A stretch of 64,000 bases of DNA from HXMU1420-13 sp965249965. Lineage in GTDB: Bacteria > Bacteroidota > Rhodothermia > Balneolales > Balneolaceae. The notes under the pieces were generated by a model. The model saw only the letters and a program-made list of their open reading frames with translations. It was not told the DNA's origin and did no database searches. Positions within the stretch are counted from its first letter, which is position 1. Each line of letters opens with the position of its first letter. Made by a program: the position numbers and the translations under genes. This document shows, in pieces, positions 1 to 8,396 of the stretch. The stretch is taken from contig OZ252262.1 in the NCBI GenBank assembly GCA_965249965.1, positions 2,232,001 to 2,296,000 on the forward strand. The letters run 5' to 3'.

Positions 1-119
1 CAGAATTAACAAATGTTTCAATAAATACGGCACTAGGACGTATGAGATATGCGTTAATAAACCTCAGAAAATATTTTGAAGAGGAAAGACAACAAGAGCT
101 TAAACATGCTAAACAGTGA
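1..119 (+). CDS. C-terminal end of a sigma-70 family (ECF-like) sigma factor, partial
   Basis: Reading from base 3 gives 38 codons ending at TGA 117-119, with residues ELTNVSINTALGRMRYALIN. This matches the last helix-turn-helix of sigma region 4, where 'S.NTA.GRMRYAL..LR' is the recognition helix of ECF and SigZ-like sigma factors. The 5' part lies outside the window. The following gene starts inside it (14-base overlap), and its product looks like a membrane anti-sigma factor, which is the usual sigma/anti-sigma pairing. Family assignment is good; which signal it responds to cannot be seen. Confidence 0.75.
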   Translation, partial: ELTNVSINTALGRMRYALINLRKYFEEERQQELKHAKQ

Positions 120-660
120 TGAAGGTTGTATTCGATATCTGATGCGGGAAATGGATCCCGCTGAAGAGGTCGAGTTTGAGCGGGAAATGTTAAACGACGA
201 AAACCTGCTCATTGAGGTTGAAACCCTCAGAAGAACATATCAAAAACTCGGGAAGCTGCCGGAATTCCAACCGCCGACAGAACTTGTGGATGAAATAAGA
301 ACGAAGGCGGTAGCTCAGCAAAGAGCACACAATCATCGATTCCGAAACAGAGTTATTCAATTATCCAAAGCGGTTGCCAGTGTGGCAGCTGCTTTGATGG
401 TTGTATCCACAGCTGTCTATTTTTACGGGGGAACAGAAACTCAGCAAAGTACGGCAGTTCCGGTAGAACAAAATACCATCGAACCCTGGGTAGACCGGAA
501 TGAGGTGATATTATTTGTGGGTACCTCCACTCAGTCTGCCGAACCCAACGAACTGGATGCAGAAGTGGACCAAAGTTTTGGAAAATTACGTTTGGTAAAC
601 AGCGAAACAGGCTTTTCTACACCAAATCGACGAATTGTGCTAACGAGCACCAATCGATAA
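106..660 (+). CDS. putative membrane anti-sigma factor
   Basis: 184 residues from ATG 106. An upstream TTG at 76 would add ten residues inside the sigma gene and is less likely. The N-terminal 40 residues (GCIRYLMREMDPAEEVEFER) resemble the small helical domain that binds sigma in anti-sigma factors, but the zinc-finger HxxxCxxC motif is absent. One membrane segment lies near residues 88-107 (AVASVAAALMVVSTAVYFY), followed by a periplasmic domain of about 75 residues with no recognisable family. It overlaps the 3' end of the sigma factor gene by 14 bases, so translation is probably coupled. The function is inferred from this pairing and topology, not from strong sequence identity. Confidence 0.6.
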   Translation: MLNSDEGCIRYLMREMDPAEEVEFEREMLNDENLLIEVETLRRTYQKLGKLPEFQPPTELVDEIRTKAVAQQRAHNHRFRNRVIQLSKAVASVAAALMVVSTAVYFYGGTETQQSTAVPVEQNTIEPWVDRNEVILFVGTSTQSAEPNELDAEVDQSFGKLRLVNSETGFSTPNRRIVLTSTNR

Positions 661-691
661 CCAACACGCCTGCAGTTACTTACACGCCAAA

Positions 692-700
692 TGTGGATAA
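692..700 (-). promoter_or_regulatory. perfect DnaA-box match upstream of parA
   Basis: The minus strand reads TTATCCACA, the consensus 9-mer DnaA box, in the 138-bp gap between the anti-sigma factor and parA. parAB often lies near oriC, so the position is suggestive. However, a single 9-mer is expected by chance roughly once in two such windows, and no cluster of boxes or AT-rich unwinding region accompanies it. Another exact match lies at 58322-58330. Confidence 0.2.
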
Positions 701-798
701 CTTCTCGATAAGGTGTGAATAAGTAATTTTGTATGCGAGTAAGGTGCGTTTTATATTAAAAATTAGAAGTAAAACGAACGTAAGAGCAGGAAAAATTA

Positions 799-1596
799 AT
801 GGGCAAAGTTATTTCTATTGCCAATCAGAAAGGAGGGGTTGGTAAAACAACCACTGCGATCAACTTAGCGGCCAGTTTGGCTGCGATAGAGCATCCCACA
901 CTTATTATCGATATAGATCCACAAAGTAATTCAACCAGTGGTCTGGGTATTGATGCAAAAACTGTGACCAATTCCATTTATGAAATCATGATTGGAAGTG
1001 CAGAATTGTCGGAATCGATCCGGCAAACAGAGTTAGATTTCTTAGATCTGGTTCCTGCTCATATTAATTTGGTGGGTGCCGAAATCGAAATGATTGACCG
1101 CGAAGAACGCGAGCGAATCTTAAAAAAGGCCATCGCTGATGCCCGTGAACGCTACGATTTTGTGATTATTGACTGTCCGCCTTCATTAGGGCTGTTGACC
1201 ATCAATTCGTTAACGGCGTCAGATTCCATCGTCATTCCTGTTCAGTGCGAGTATTTTGCCTTGGAAGGATTGGGTCAGCTTTTAAATACCATAAAAATTG
1301 TTCGACAACATCTAAACCCGGAACTTGATATCGAAGGCGTGCTATTAACGATGTACGATACAAGAACCAGACTCTCAAATCAGGTGGCAGAAGAAGTAAA
1401 ACGCTATTTCGACGACCGAGTATTTAAATCGGTAATTGCTCGAAATGTTCGGCTGGCTGAAGCCCCAAGCTTTGGGAAGCCGGCGCTTTTATACGATTCG
1501 ATGAGTGTGGGTGCTAAAAATTATTTATCGCTGGCTCGTGAGATCATCAAAAAGAATCGCAAGATGTTTAAAAACAGTCCGATTCTTTCGAATTAA
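799..1596 (+). CDS. parA: chromosome-partitioning ATPase ParA/Soj
   Basis: 265 residues, the usual length for chromosomal ParA. The deviant Walker A motif KGGVGKTT is at residues 11-18. The Walker A' region has IDIDPQSNSTSGLG, Walker B is FVIIDCPPSLG, and the C-terminal RNVRLAEAPSFGKP block is the ParA/Soj signature. It dimerises on ATP, binds DNA non-specifically and, driven by ParB, segregates the origin region. parB follows after nine bases, the classical parAB operon. No parS site (GTTTCACGTGAAAC-like) was found by eye nearby. The ATG 799 start gives the conserved MGKVISIANQKGG beginning. Confidence 0.96.
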   Translation: MGKVISIANQKGGVGKTTTAINLAASLAAIEHPTLIIDIDPQSNSTSGLGIDAKTVTNSIYEIMIGSAELSESIRQTELDFLDLVPAHINLVGAEIEMIDREERERILKKAIADARERYDFVIIDCPPSLGLLTINSLTASDSIVIPVQCEYFALEGLGQLLNTIKIVRQHLNPELDIEGVLLTMYDTRTRLSNQVAEEVKRYFDDRVFKSVIARNVRLAEAPSFGKPALLYDSMSVGAKNYLSLAREIIKKNRKMFKNSPILSN

Positions 1597-1605
1597 TCCA
1601 ATTAG

Positions 1606-2535
1606 ATGGCAACTAAAAAAGTTTTAGGAAGAGGACTCGGCGCATTTTTTCCGGAATATGAATCTGAAAATACGTCCCGGAATCTGGATGGTGAGACTGA
1701 AAAATCACCGGTTGAGAAGAAAATTACTGATCCCGTTGAACGCGTTAATGTTGTATTGAATGTTCCTGTGGATCATATTCGTGCAAATCCGAATCAGCCC
1801 CGCCAGGATTTTGACGAAGAACGCCTTGAAGAATTAGCTGATTCCATCAAAACACATGGATTAATTCAGCCCATCACGGTTCGATATATTGGCGAAAAGC
1901 GGTTTGAGCTGATTAGTGGGGAACGAAGATTACGAGCTACCAAATTAGCCGGTATCCCCGAAATTCCGGCCTATATTCGAGAAGCAGATGACGAGCAATC
2001 TATGGCATTTGCACTCATCGAAAATATTCAACGCGAAGATTTAAATCCGCTCGAAGTGGCCATGGCGTACAAGCGCCTTGTGGATGAATTTGAGTACACG
2101 CAAGCTGAAGTGGCTAACAGGGTAGGAAAGAACCGAACCACGGTTACCAACATGATGCGATTGTTGGGTCTTCCGGATTTCATTCAATCTGCGTTGGTAA
2201 ATAACGATATTACAATTGGTCACGCCCGGGCGTTAATCACAATTGACGATCAAAAAGCTCAGTCTACTTTGCTGAATAAAATCATCAAAGAACAATGGAA
2301 TGTACGGCAAATTGAAGATGCCGTCCGTGATTTAAATTCTCCATCGACGAAATCATCTGCCAAAGCAAAAAAAACCGTTGATCCATTTTATGAGGAAATA
2401 TCCGGCAGACTAAGGCGTACTTTTAGTACAAAGGTAAATGTAAAACCAAAGGCTAAAGGTGGAGAAATTAGTATCGAATATTATTCGGAAGAAGATCTTG
2501 AACGCATTCTCACCATATTTGACTCGCTTTCTTAA
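1606..2535 (+). CDS. parB: chromosome-partitioning protein ParB
   Basis: 309 residues with the full ParB layout. The N-terminus RGLGAFF is the ParA-interaction region. The CTP-binding core includes NPNQPRQDFDEERLEELA, the GERRLRA motif and the ENIQREDLNPLE box. A helix-turn-helix (YTQAEVANRVGKNRTTVTNM) recognises parS, and a short C-terminal dimerisation domain closes it. It loads as a CTP-dependent sliding clamp at parS and stimulates ParA. It lies nine bases after parA, and its 3' end overlaps the DUF5683 gene. Confidence 0.96.
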   Translation: MATKKVLGRGLGAFFPEYESENTSRNLDGETEKSPVEKKITDPVERVNVVLNVPVDHIRANPNQPRQDFDEERLEELADSIKTHGLIQPITVRYIGEKRFELISGERRLRATKLAGIPEIPAYIREADDEQSMAFALIENIQREDLNPLEVAMAYKRLVDEFEYTQAEVANRVGKNRTTVTNMMRLLGLPDFIQSALVNNDITIGHARALITIDDQKAQSTLLNKIIKEQWNVRQIEDAVRDLNSPSTKSSAKAKKTVDPFYEEISGRLRRTFSTKVNVKPKAKGGEISIEYYSEEDLERILTIFDSLS

Positions 2536-3127
2536 CTATCTCTTTATAATTAGTGTATTTGTTTGTGCCGAAACCACTGCACAGCACTATTCATTTTTGG
2601 ATCATAATCCTACTTCAAGAATATCAATTGCTCAAAGCGTAAATCAGAATGATTTTCCGAATCCCAAAGCGGTAATGAGACAATCCATGATCATCCCGGG
2701 ATGGGGCCAGATCACCAATAAACAAGTTTGGAAAGTGCCTATTGTTTATGGGTTGCTTGGTGGACTTAGCTACTACAGTATCACCCTCACCAAAGATTAT
2801 CACGATTACAGGGCAGCGTATTACAATGCCAACAGTGATGTTCAGGATCTGAGATTTGGCGCTACTCCTGCATATCTGGCAAATACAACGAGCTCAAGTT
2901 TGCTGAATCAACGTAATTTCTTACGAAATAGGCGGGACTTTATTTATGTGACCATCGCCTTAGCCTACATACTCAACGTTGTGGATGCCTATGTGTTTGC
3001 TCATCTTCGACCCTTTGATGTTTCGGATGATTTATCAGCACGGCGCCATTGGGAGCCATCAAGTATTGATCATGCTTTGTTTGGAGACATCCCTAGTGTA
3101 TCTTTAAAAATCCCACTAACGCGTTAA
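2519..3127 (+). CDS. DUF5683 membrane protein, exported
   Basis: 202 residues from TTG 2519, which begins a clean signal peptide (FLNYLFIISVFVCAETTAQ). An upstream GTG at 2459 is possible but would add 20 residues ahead of the signal and lengthen the overlap with parB from 17 to 77 bases. The DUF5683 core is visible: AVMRQSMIIPGWGQI, then two hydrophobic segments around KVPIVYGLLGGLSYYS and FIYVTIALAYILNVVDAYVFAHL. The family is common in Bacteroidota-type genomes, often beside parAB, and its role is unknown. Five bases separate it from the LOG gene, so all four probably share an mRNA. Confidence 0.8.
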   Translation: MTRFLNYLFIISVFVCAETTAQHYSFLDHNPTSRISIAQSVNQNDFPNPKAVMRQSMIIPGWGQITNKQVWKVPIVYGLLGGLSYYSITLTKDYHDYRAAYYNANSDVQDLRFGATPAYLANTTSSSLLNQRNFLRNRRDFIYVTIALAYILNVVDAYVFAHLRPFDVSDDLSARRHWEPSSIDHALFGDIPSVSLKIPLTR

Positions 3128-3132
3128 ACCAT

Positions 3133-3840
3133 ATGGATTTTAAATTTAGAGATGAGAATGGAACCCCCAATAAATACCGCTCCGGCTATGATGGAGACAT
3201 TTGGAGTGTATTTAAAATTATGGGTGAGTTTGTAGAAGGTTACGACAAATTGTTTCGTGTGGGTCCATGTGTTTCAATTTTTGGTTCAGCTCGTACCAAC
3301 CCTGAAAATAAATATTATAAAGAAGCGACAGAATTCGCTGCTCTTTTATCGCAAAAAGGGTTTGGCGTAATTACCGGAGGCGGCCCCGGGATCATGGAGG
3401 CTGCAAATAAAGGAGCTTATGACGCTGATGGGAAATCAGTAGGTGTTGGTATTGAATTACCGCAAGAACAGGGTTTGAACCAATTTGTACACCGTGATTT
3501 TTCCATCAATTTTAACTACTTCTTTGTTCGAAAAGTTATGTTTGTGAAGTATTCTCAGGCTCTGGTGGTATTTCCGGGAGGATATGGAACTTTAGATGAA
3601 TTATTCGAAAGTTTAACTCTGGTTCAAACAAACAAAATCTCTAAGATTCCAATTATTTTATATGGCAGTAAATACTGGGAAGGATTAGTTGCCTGGATAA
3701 ATTCTACAATGAAAGAATGGGGCACAATTTCCGATAAAGACACCGATTTATTTCACATAACAGACAGTTGTGAAGAGGGTGTACAAATAATTACAGATTT
3801 TTATTCGCACGAAGAACCGAAGCCAAATTTCTATTTTTAA
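3133..3840 (+). CDS. LOG-family nucleotide 5'-monophosphate phosphoribohydrolase (TIGR00730)
   Basis: 235 residues with the two family signatures: GGGPGIMEA at residues 82-90 and PGGYGTLDE at 148-156, which together form the nucleotide-binding and catalytic site. Members were once misnamed lysine decarboxylases; characterised ones release free base from (cytokinin or purine) nucleoside 5'-monophosphates. The protein is cytosolic, with no signal peptide. It is the last gene of the parA-parB-DUF5683 run, five bases after its neighbour. The exact nucleotide substrate cannot be told from sequence. Confidence 0.9.
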   Translation: MDFKFRDENGTPNKYRSGYDGDIWSVFKIMGEFVEGYDKLFRVGPCVSIFGSARTNPENKYYKEATEFAALLSQKGFGVITGGGPGIMEAANKGAYDADGKSVGVGIELPQEQGLNQFVHRDFSINFNYFFVRKVMFVKYSQALVVFPGGYGTLDELFESLTLVQTNKISKIPIILYGSKYWEGLVAWINSTMKEWGTISDKDTDLFHITDSCEEGVQIITDFYSHEEPKPNFYF

Positions 3841-3971
3841 TAAAATATTAAAGGAAATTATTCAGGTTCATAACAATAAATTAAAATTTAAGTGTGTTTA
3901 AGACTTTAAAAGGAGGGAGATTTTTGGTTAAATTGCCCACTTGTCTGATTCAAACCAACAAAACAAATCAC

Positions 3972-4973
3972 ATGAAGGTAATTAAGAGTATATTATTAAC
4001 AGCAATGATTGCAATGGCGTCTACTTTAGCCTATGCCCAAGAAGAAGCCGATGCTATCAATGCGTACAATGAGGCGCTTGGTTTTGCTCAAAATAAAGAC
4101 TATCAGGCTGCAATCGATAAATTCTCTGAGGCCATCGAATTAGCTGATGCTCTTGGGAATACTGATATTGTAACCCGGTCAAGAACACAAATTCCTAAGC
4201 TGTATTATCAAAAAGCTGCTTTGGCATATAATGCATTCAGAAGTTCGCCAAACATTCCAAATCTTGAAGCTGCGATCACTGAATTCACCGTTTCGCAGGA
4301 AAAAGGGACTGAATATTCAGATAACGATATCAGTAACCGATCAAGAGGTGTTCTTGCACAGCTAAACTATCAAAAAGCGACTCTGTTGTTTAAACAAGAA
4401 GATTTTGCAGGTGCTGACGCAGCGTTAAACGAAGCGATCAGAATTAATGCAAATTATGCGAAAGCGTATTACCAAAAAGGTTTGGTAGCTAAAAAGCTTG
4501 ATGAAGATAATATCGAAGGTATTATGAGCTGGTTCGATCGAGCTATTACAGTAGGAGAGCAGGTTAATGATGGCGAAGTGGTTAGGCTTGCAAGAAACTC
4601 TGCGCACGCAGAATTGCTGTTTAGAGGTGCAAAGTCTATTGAGCAAAATCAGTATTCGAATGCAATTGATCTTCTCCAAAATTCATTAGAATACAATTCA
4701 ACTTCAGCTGACTCTTATTACAGATTATCAGAAGCATCAAACAAAATGAACCGTTACGATGATGCGATTCGATTCGGTTCTTTAGCTGTTGAGTTAGAAC
4801 AAGGTGGTAGCACTGATAAAGCTAAAATCTTCTTTGAGATTGGCTTTGCAGAGCAAATGAAAGAGAATAAAGCAGCAGCATGTGCCGCATTTACCAATGC
4901 AGCTTATGGTTCTTTCAAAGCACCATCCGAACATAAAATGGAATTCGAGCTTAAATGTGAGAGTACGAACTAA
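3972..4973 (+). CDS. exported tetratricopeptide-repeat protein
   Basis: 333 residues from ATG 3972, which starts a typical signal peptide (MKVIKSILLTAMIAMASTLAYAQ). The reading frame is open back to GTG 3894. A purine-rich AGGAGGG at 3911-3917 precedes an in-frame TTG at 3924, but starting there would put 16 non-basic residues ahead of the signal. The mature part is mostly TPR-like helical pairs, for example AIDKFSEAIELADALG, ANYAKAYYQKGLVAKKL and TSADSYYRLSEASNKM. Such periplasmic TPR proteins are scaffolds; no partner is evident. A hairpin with a T-run follows. Confidence 0.85.
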   Translation: MKVIKSILLTAMIAMASTLAYAQEEADAINAYNEALGFAQNKDYQAAIDKFSEAIELADALGNTDIVTRSRTQIPKLYYQKAALAYNAFRSSPNIPNLEAAITEFTVSQEKGTEYSDNDISNRSRGVLAQLNYQKATLLFKQEDFAGADAALNEAIRINANYAKAYYQKGLVAKKLDEDNIEGIMSWFDRAITVGEQVNDGEVVRLARNSAHAELLFRGAKSIEQNQYSNAIDLLQNSLEYNSTSADSYYRLSEASNKMNRYDDAIRFGSLAVELEQGGSTDKAKIFFEIGFAEQMKENKAAACAAFTNAAYGSFKAPSEHKMEFELKCESTN

Positions 4974-4997
4974 AAACTTTTGCACAAAATACTTTCC

Positions 4998-5031
4998 AGC
5001 CTCGTGATTATTGAATTGCGAGGCTTTTTTT
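4998..5031 (+). terminator. intrinsic terminator after the TPR gene
   Basis: Seven-base perfect arms AGCCTCG (4998-5004) and CGAGGCT (5019-5025) enclose a 14-base loop and are followed directly by a T-run to 5031. It lies 25 bases after the TPR stop codon and ahead of the transketolase promoter region. Confidence 0.8.
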
Positions 5032-5053
5032 ATGTTTTAGGAACCCATATTCA

Positions 5054-5084
5054 TTTTATGTTACTATAACATTCCCTATCTTCG
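5054..5084 (+). promoter_or_regulatory. possible Bacteroidota-type promoter for transketolase
   Basis: TATCTTCG (5077-5084) matches the Bacteroidota -7 consensus TAnnTTTG at five of six fixed positions. A TTTT (5054-5057) lies 19 bases upstream where TTTG is expected. A start near 5091 would leave a leader of about 28 bases before ATG 5119. This is a by-eye match only. Confidence 0.35.
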
Positions 5085-5118
5085 CCAGCTAATTTTCTCA
5101 CTTATTATTGATTTATTC

Positions 5119-7110
5119 ATGGCCAACCAACCACTTGATAAACTCTGTGCCGATACCATCCGAACACTTTCGATGGATGCTGTTCAAAAAGCTAATTCGG
5201 GTCACCCGGGCATGCCAATGGGGATGGCTGATGTAGCCTATGTACTTTGGACCAAATATTTAAAACATAATCCATCAAATCCTGATTGGGCAGACAGAGA
5301 TCGTTTTATTTTATCTGCCGGCCATGGTTCAATGCTTATTTACAGTTTACTTCATCTTACCGGATATAATGTAAGTATGAGTGATCTTAAAAATTTCCGT
5401 CAGATGGGAAGTAATACGGCTGGTCACCCGGAATTTGGGATGACAGAAGGTGTAGAGATGACCACTGGGCCACTTGGCCAGGGATTTGCAACCGGAATTG
5501 GAATGGCAATGGCGGAAGCTTTTTTAGCAGCAAAATTCAATAAACCAGATCATAAATTTGTAAATCATTTCACTTATGCTATTGTAAGTGATGGGGATTT
5601 GATGGAGGGGATTTCACATGAAGCTGCATCTTTGGCAGGTCATTTAAAATTGAATAAGCTCATTTATTTATACGATTCGAACTCCATTTCAATTGATGGT
5701 TCTACTGATTTGTCGTTTACCGAAGATGTAGCGAAACGATTTGAAGCGTATGGTTGGGATGTACAAGAGATTGATGGTCATGATCATGACCAAATTGGAA
5801 AAGCCATTGAGCAAGCACAAAAATCTGAGCTTCCCTCAATAGTTATTTGTAGAACAAAGATCGGTTTTGGAAGTCCAAATAAAGAAGGGAAATCCAGTTC
5901 ACATGGTTCACCCTTAGGAGATGATGAAATTCGAGCTACAAAAGAAGCCTATGGATGGGATCCGAATAAGCAATTCTTTATCCCAACCGAAGCGCTGGAT
6001 GTTTTTAGAAAACAAAAAAATCTGGGCGATCGCAAAGAACAAGAATGGAACAACAAGTTTGAGGAATACGCTACCGAATTCAATGAAGACGCACTGGAAT
6101 TTGTGCGATGGTTAAGTCGGGATTTACCTGAGAATTTTGAAGAACTACTACCGGTTTTCGAAGCTGATGAAAAAGGATTAGCCACACGAGCATCCTCAGG
6201 AAAAGTACTCAACGCAATAAAAGATGCCATCCCCAACCTGTTAGGTGGATCTGCTGATCTGGAAGGTAGCGTAAAAACAAATTTGGGTGATGCAGGAGTT
6301 TTCAACGCTCAAAACTACGGTGGTAGAAATACGCATTATGGAGTACGAGAACACGCGATGGCTGCGGCAATGAATGGAATGGCATTACATGATGGAGTAA
6401 TTCCATTTGGTGGCACATTCTTTGTATTTACTGATTATTGCCGGCCGGCAATTCGGTTAGCTGCATTAATGAAAGTGCCGTCCATTTTTGTAATGACTCA
6501 TGATAGTATTGGATTGGGAGAAGATGGACCAACCCATCAAGCCGTGGAGCATTTAGCAAGTTTACGAGCAATGCCTAATGTGTTAGTACTACGTCCTGGT
6601 GATGCAAATGAAGTTTCTTATGCATGGAAATTGGCTATCGAGAATAGTGAAGGACCATCTGTGATTGTGTTAACCAGACAGAATATTCCAACGCTTGTCA
6701 GAGATGCATCAAATGCAGCAAGCAATGCAGAAAAAGGCGCTTACATATATGCTGATTCTAACAAAGAGACTCCAGATGCCATCTTGATTGGAACAGGTTC
6801 GGAACTTCATCTTGCTGTAAATGCTCAAAAAGAATTGAAAGCCAAAGGTGTAGATGCTCGAGTTGTAAGTATGCCTTGCTGGGAGTTATTTGCTCAGCAG
6901 TCTTTGGACTACAAAGAATCTGTATTACCGGTAGCTGTCAAAAACAGAGTAGCAGTAGAAGCGGGATCGACTTTTGGCTGGGAGCGATATATCGGATCGG
7001 AAGGAACGATGATAGGTATTGATACTTTCGGAGAATCGGCACCTTATGAAGAGCTTTACGAGCACTTTGGTATAACCGTTGAGAAGATTGTAGAAGCAGT
7101 AAAAAGCTAA
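5119..7110 (+). CDS. tkt: transketolase
   Basis: 663 residues, the full length of bacterial transketolase. The N-terminal thiamine diphosphate domain contains VSDGDLMEGISHEAASLAGH followed by the NSISIDG metal/TPP loop. The pyrimidine domain contains VREHAMAAAMNGMALHDG with the catalytic glutamate region and TFFVFTDYCRPAIRLAAL. The C-terminal domain ends LYEHFGITVEKIVEA. It transfers C2 ketol units in the non-oxidative pentose phosphate pathway; rpiB of the same pathway lies at 57.8 kb. It stands alone behind a terminator and is convergent with the phosphatase gene, three bases away. Confidence 0.97.
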   Translation: MANQPLDKLCADTIRTLSMDAVQKANSGHPGMPMGMADVAYVLWTKYLKHNPSNPDWADRDRFILSAGHGSMLIYSLLHLTGYNVSMSDLKNFRQMGSNTAGHPEFGMTEGVEMTTGPLGQGFATGIGMAMAEAFLAAKFNKPDHKFVNHFTYAIVSDGDLMEGISHEAASLAGHLKLNKLIYLYDSNSISIDGSTDLSFTEDVAKRFEAYGWDVQEIDGHDHDQIGKAIEQAQKSELPSIVICRTKIGFGSPNKEGKSSSHGSPLGDDEIRATKEAYGWDPNKQFFIPTEALDVFRKQKNLGDRKEQEWNNKFEEYATEFNEDALEFVRWLSRDLPENFEELLPVFEADEKGLATRASSGKVLNAIKDAIPNLLGGSADLEGSVKTNLGDAGVFNAQNYGGRNTHYGVREHAMAAAMNGMALHDGVIPFGGTFFVFTDYCRPAIRLAALMKVPSIFVMTHDSIGLGEDGPTHQAVEHLASLRAMPNVLVLRPGDANEVSYAWKLAIENSEGPSVIVLTRQNIPTLVRDASNAASNAEKGAYIYADSNKETPDAILIGTGSELHLAVNAQKELKAKGVDARVVSMPCWELFAQQSLDYKESVLPVAVKNRVAVEAGSTFGWERYIGSEGTMIGIDTFGESAPYEELYEHFGITVEKIVEAVKS

Positions 7111-7113
7111 ATT

Positions 7114-8304
7114 CTACTTATCAACCTTTATTGCTTTAGGTGCCTTGATCTGTTTTGCATTGGCACTCTCTGGTCGGTGAATGCACGTAAAAGTGACATC
7201 ATCAGCGGGAGGGACCGTACCGATAAAAGCTTCTAGTGATGACTGAATTTTATTGACAATGGTTTTAGCATGGAGAGATCCATAAATCTCCATCAAGGAT
7301 TCTATGCGTTCCTCACCGTACTCTTCGCCACGTTCGTTCCGCGATTCGTTCAATCCATCGGTGTAAAGTAGAACAGAATCACCGGGTTTGAAGTGAAATC
7401 GCTTCACTTCAAGATGCTGGCTAAGCATGTCGGTGGTAGTCATCCCTAAAGCAAATCCATTGGCACGTAGATTAAAAGTTGTATCTCGTTCACGACTGTA
7501 ATAAACCGGAATATTATGGCCAGCACGAACATATTCGAATTCTTCTTTATCAGCGGGAAAATAAGCCACACATCCTGTTACGAAGGTTTTATCTTTCGAA
7601 TTACTCTTCACAAAATCGTTGAGTTGTAGGAACAAATCTTTTGGAGAAGGTTGTTCTTTATGCACCAGTAGATTTACCAATGCCTGCATTCTAACCATAT
7701 ATAGTGCGGCGCTTAAGCCTTTTCCGCTTACATCGGCAATAACTACATAGGTTCCGTTGTCGGTGTCGATAACATCTAAATAATCGCCACCAACTTCTTT
7801 GGCAGTATGAGCAAAAGAATACACCTCAAGATTTTCTTTATTGAGAGAAGTGCCTGGAAGAAGGCTTAGCTGAATGTCTCTGGCTAAATCAATTTCTTTC
7901 TGAACATCAGATTTTTCTAGGAGTTCTACCAATAGAAGTAAGAACATGGATACAAACCCAAAGGGCAGAAGTAGCCCTGAAAAAAATACAATTTCACTTG
8001 CACCAACTAAGTTGAGAATATAATGCCCCACAAAACTTACCGATCCCAAACCAAAAGCTAGTCGACGTGTTGGATTCAAACGCTGCGTTAGGTCAGAAAA
8101 TAGGCGTAGAAATTTTACATGACCCGGTAGCTGAGCTCCTTGCTGACGCTCAATATCCTCTACGGCCTCTTTGTATAATAATTTTAATCGATCAGAATCG
8201 GCTGTAAGCTCCTTAGAAATGCGATCCCGGCTCATTCCGGATACGTATTCCTGATAGAACTTCTTAGTTCCAAAACCTTTCTGTGCTTCGTTCTTTAAAC
8301 TCAA
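7114..8304 (-). CDS. membrane PP2C-type (SpoIIE/RsbU-like) serine/threonine phosphatase
   Basis: 396 residues. An N-terminal helical part of about 80 residues is followed by two hydrophobic segments (roughly 85-130, including GSVSFVGHYILNLVGASEIVFFSGLLLPFGFVS). A PP2C SpoIIE domain then runs to the end. Its motifs are DIQLSLLPG, GGDYLDVI, IADVSGKGLSAALYM, the AGHNIPVYY strand and LLYTDGLNESRN; the aspartates in these bind Mn/Mg. Such enzymes dephosphorylate anti-sigma-factor antagonists (STAS proteins) in partner-switching stress pathways. A STAS-like protein is encoded at 51080-51439, but no RsbW-type kinase is seen here, so the link is speculative. Monocistronic and convergent with tkt. Confidence 0.9.
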   Translation of the reverse strand: MSLKNEAQKGFGTKKFYQEYVSGMSRDRISKELTADSDRLKLLYKEAVEDIERQQGAQLPGHVKFLRLFSDLTQRLNPTRRLAFGLGSVSFVGHYILNLVGASEIVFFSGLLLPFGFVSMFLLLLVELLEKSDVQKEIDLARDIQLSLLPGTSLNKENLEVYSFAHTAKEVGGDYLDVIDTDNGTYVVIADVSGKGLSAALYMVRMQALVNLLVHKEQPSPKDLFLQLNDFVKSNSKDKTFVTGCVAYFPADKEEFEYVRAGHNIPVYYSRERDTTFNLRANGFALGMTTTDMLSQHLEVKRFHFKPGDSVLLYTDGLNESRNERGEEYGEERIESLMEIYGSLHAKTIVNKIQSSLEAFIGTVPPADDVTFTCIHRPESANAKQIKAPKAIKVDK

Positions 8305-8396
8305 ATGGATTTCTTTGGTTTAGTTGCCGGGGCGTGTTCGTAATTAGTAGCAAAAAGTTTAGTTTCCACTAAATAATCGTCGGAAAATAAGAATTC

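Noticed and set aside
2519..2521. GTG 2459 as the start of the DUF5683 gene
   Set aside because: It would add 20 residues before the signal peptide and a 77-base overlap with parB; TTG 2519 gives a normal exported protein. Not certain.
3911..3926. Strong AGGAGGG with an in-frame TTG at 3924 upstream of the TPR gene
   Set aside because: The 16 extra residues ahead of MKVIKS would spoil the signal peptide, and Bacteroidota-type genes rarely depend on such sites.
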